Of a stretch of 6,308 bases of DNA, positions 6,032-6,308 are shown piece after piece (position 1 is the stretch's first letter; each line of letters starts with the position of its first letter). Source of the stretch: an uncultured Hyphomicrobiales bacterium (GTDB taxonomy: Bacteria > Pseudomonadota > Alphaproteobacteria > Rhizobiales > Beijerinckiaceae). The stretch is taken from NCBI GenBank assembly GCA_903916165.1, contig CAIWVR010000136.1:1-6308 (forward strand). The letters run 5' to 3'. The notes under the pieces are model-generated. The model ran no database searches. It was not told the DNA's origin and worked only from the letters and a program-made list of their open reading frames with translations. The translations under genes were made by a program, and so were the position numbers.

Positions 6032-6058
6032 CGTCCGGCACAGCAGATGTGCCGGACG
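6032..6058 (-). terminator. Strong 11-bp hairpin just downstream of the autotransporter gene
   Basis: CGTCCGGCACA (6032-6042) and TGTGCCGGACG (6048-6058) are perfect inverted repeats around a 5-base loop. The hairpin begins 17 bases after the minus-strand stop at 6076, the usual place for a terminator stem or a 3'-end mRNA stabiliser. There is no T tract on either side, so the call as terminator rests on position and stem strength. Confidence 0.45.
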
Positions 6059-6075
6059 GATCGCCGGGATGGAGG

Positions 6076-6308
6076 TCAGAAGGTGACGTCTCCGCGCAGG
6101 GACAAGCCATGCGACCGCGTCTGCCGCGAGACGTCGCTGGTGTAGGCCCCCCTGAACTTAAACGCATCAGTGCCGACCGTCACGCCACCGTCAATTTTGA
6201 GAACATCCTTCGGGGCTTTTGTGCCAGCAACCTCCCACGGAAAGCCGCGGGCTGCGAGCGACTCGGCCTTGACCCATCGATTGCGGTCGGTTTCGCGCAC
6301 CCATTGCG
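6076..6308 (-). CDS. Autotransporter / outer-membrane beta-barrel protein, C-terminal 76 residues (runs off right edge)
   Basis: The frame is open from the right edge to TGA at 6078-6076. The peptide has the character of the last strands of an autotransporter translocator barrel: WVKAESLAARG, then GGVTVGTDAFKFRGAYTSD, then SHGLSLRGDVTF. Glycine and aromatic residues alternate with polar ones. The final residue is phenylalanine, with hydrophobic residues at alternate positions before it, the BAM recognition signature of outer-membrane proteins. The passenger domain and start lie outside the window, so no adhesin, protease or esterase role can be assigned. The gene points toward the TctC operon and ends in a hairpin-rich spacer. 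Alternative: the end of another outer-membrane barrel such as a porin-like protein. Confidence 0.72.
   Translation of the reverse strand, partial: QWVRETDRNRWVKAESLAARGFPWEVAGTKAPKDVLKIDGGVTVGTDAFKFRGAYTSDVSRQTRSHGLSLRGDVTF

Larger units (their letters stand above)
5485..6075. other. GC-rich convergent intergenic region, no convincing gene, several hairpins
   Basis: About 590 bases between the TctC gene and the tail of the autotransporter gene, visibly richer in GC than the operon to its left. Several short frames exist. Two on the plus strand have coding-like third positions: ATG 5530 to TAG 5661 (43 residues, MGFEGAGLVSIG early on) and GTG 5704 to TAA 5916 (70 residues, hydrophobic middle). 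Neither has a ribosome binding site or a recognisable family, and frames on the minus strand compete. This looks like eroded coding DNA or structured spacer; the hairpins are listed separately. Confidence 0.5.

Noticed and set aside
1..6308. CRISPR array, tRNA or rRNA genes, riboswitch
   Set aside because: No regularly spaced direct repeats, tRNA-like arms with a T-loop sequence, rRNA-conserved stretches or known riboswitch cores were seen on either strand by eye.

Overview
The window looks like accessory chromosome or megaplasmid DNA from a proteobacterium. Alphaproteobacteria of the Hyphomicrobiales (Rhizobium/Brucella-like) are the best guess. This rests on gene style only: Tat-exported binding proteins, an aromatic-dioxygenase type reductase, an orphan TctC-type receptor and an autotransporter, in mid-to-high GC DNA. 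There is no rRNA, tRNA or housekeeping marker to prove it.

Layout: (1) 1-1562, minus strand: two genes reading leftward. A ferredoxin/FAD/NAD reductase (525-1562, GTG start) is followed after 22 bases by the N-terminal half of a Tat-exported NMT1/SsuA-type ABC substrate-binding protein (502 to beyond base 1). (2) 1563-2248: a 686-base divergent intergenic region. It holds a 7-2-7 imperfect palindrome over the likely reductase promoter, a doubtful 90-codon frame, and the upstream region of the rightward operon. (3) 2249-5484, plus strand: a tight three-gene operon. It encodes a Tat-signal amidohydrolase (TRZ/ATZ type), a protein of the maleate isomerase/arylmalonate decarboxylase/Asp-Glu racemase superfamily, and a TctC/Bug-type periplasmic receptor. 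Gaps are 18 and 8 bases. (4) 5485-6075: GC-rich DNA with no convincing gene but several strong inverted repeats. (5) 6076-6308, minus strand: the C-terminus of an outer-membrane autotransporter-type beta-barrel, convergent with the operon.

How the genes may work together: both transcription units pair a periplasmic solute-capture protein with catabolic-type enzymes, so the locus reads as a scavenging island for an unidentified small organic acid or amide. In the plus-strand operon, a receptor that should bind a carboxylate sits with an exported amidohydrolase and a racemase/decarboxylase-fold enzyme. Both of the latter appear to lack a residue normally thought essential: the HxxE glutamate in the amidohydrolase and both catalytic cysteines in the racemase-fold protein. 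That is the most interesting signal in the window. No membrane subunits (TctA/TctB or ABC permease) and no oxygenase partner are visible; they may lie outside the window or elsewhere in the genome.
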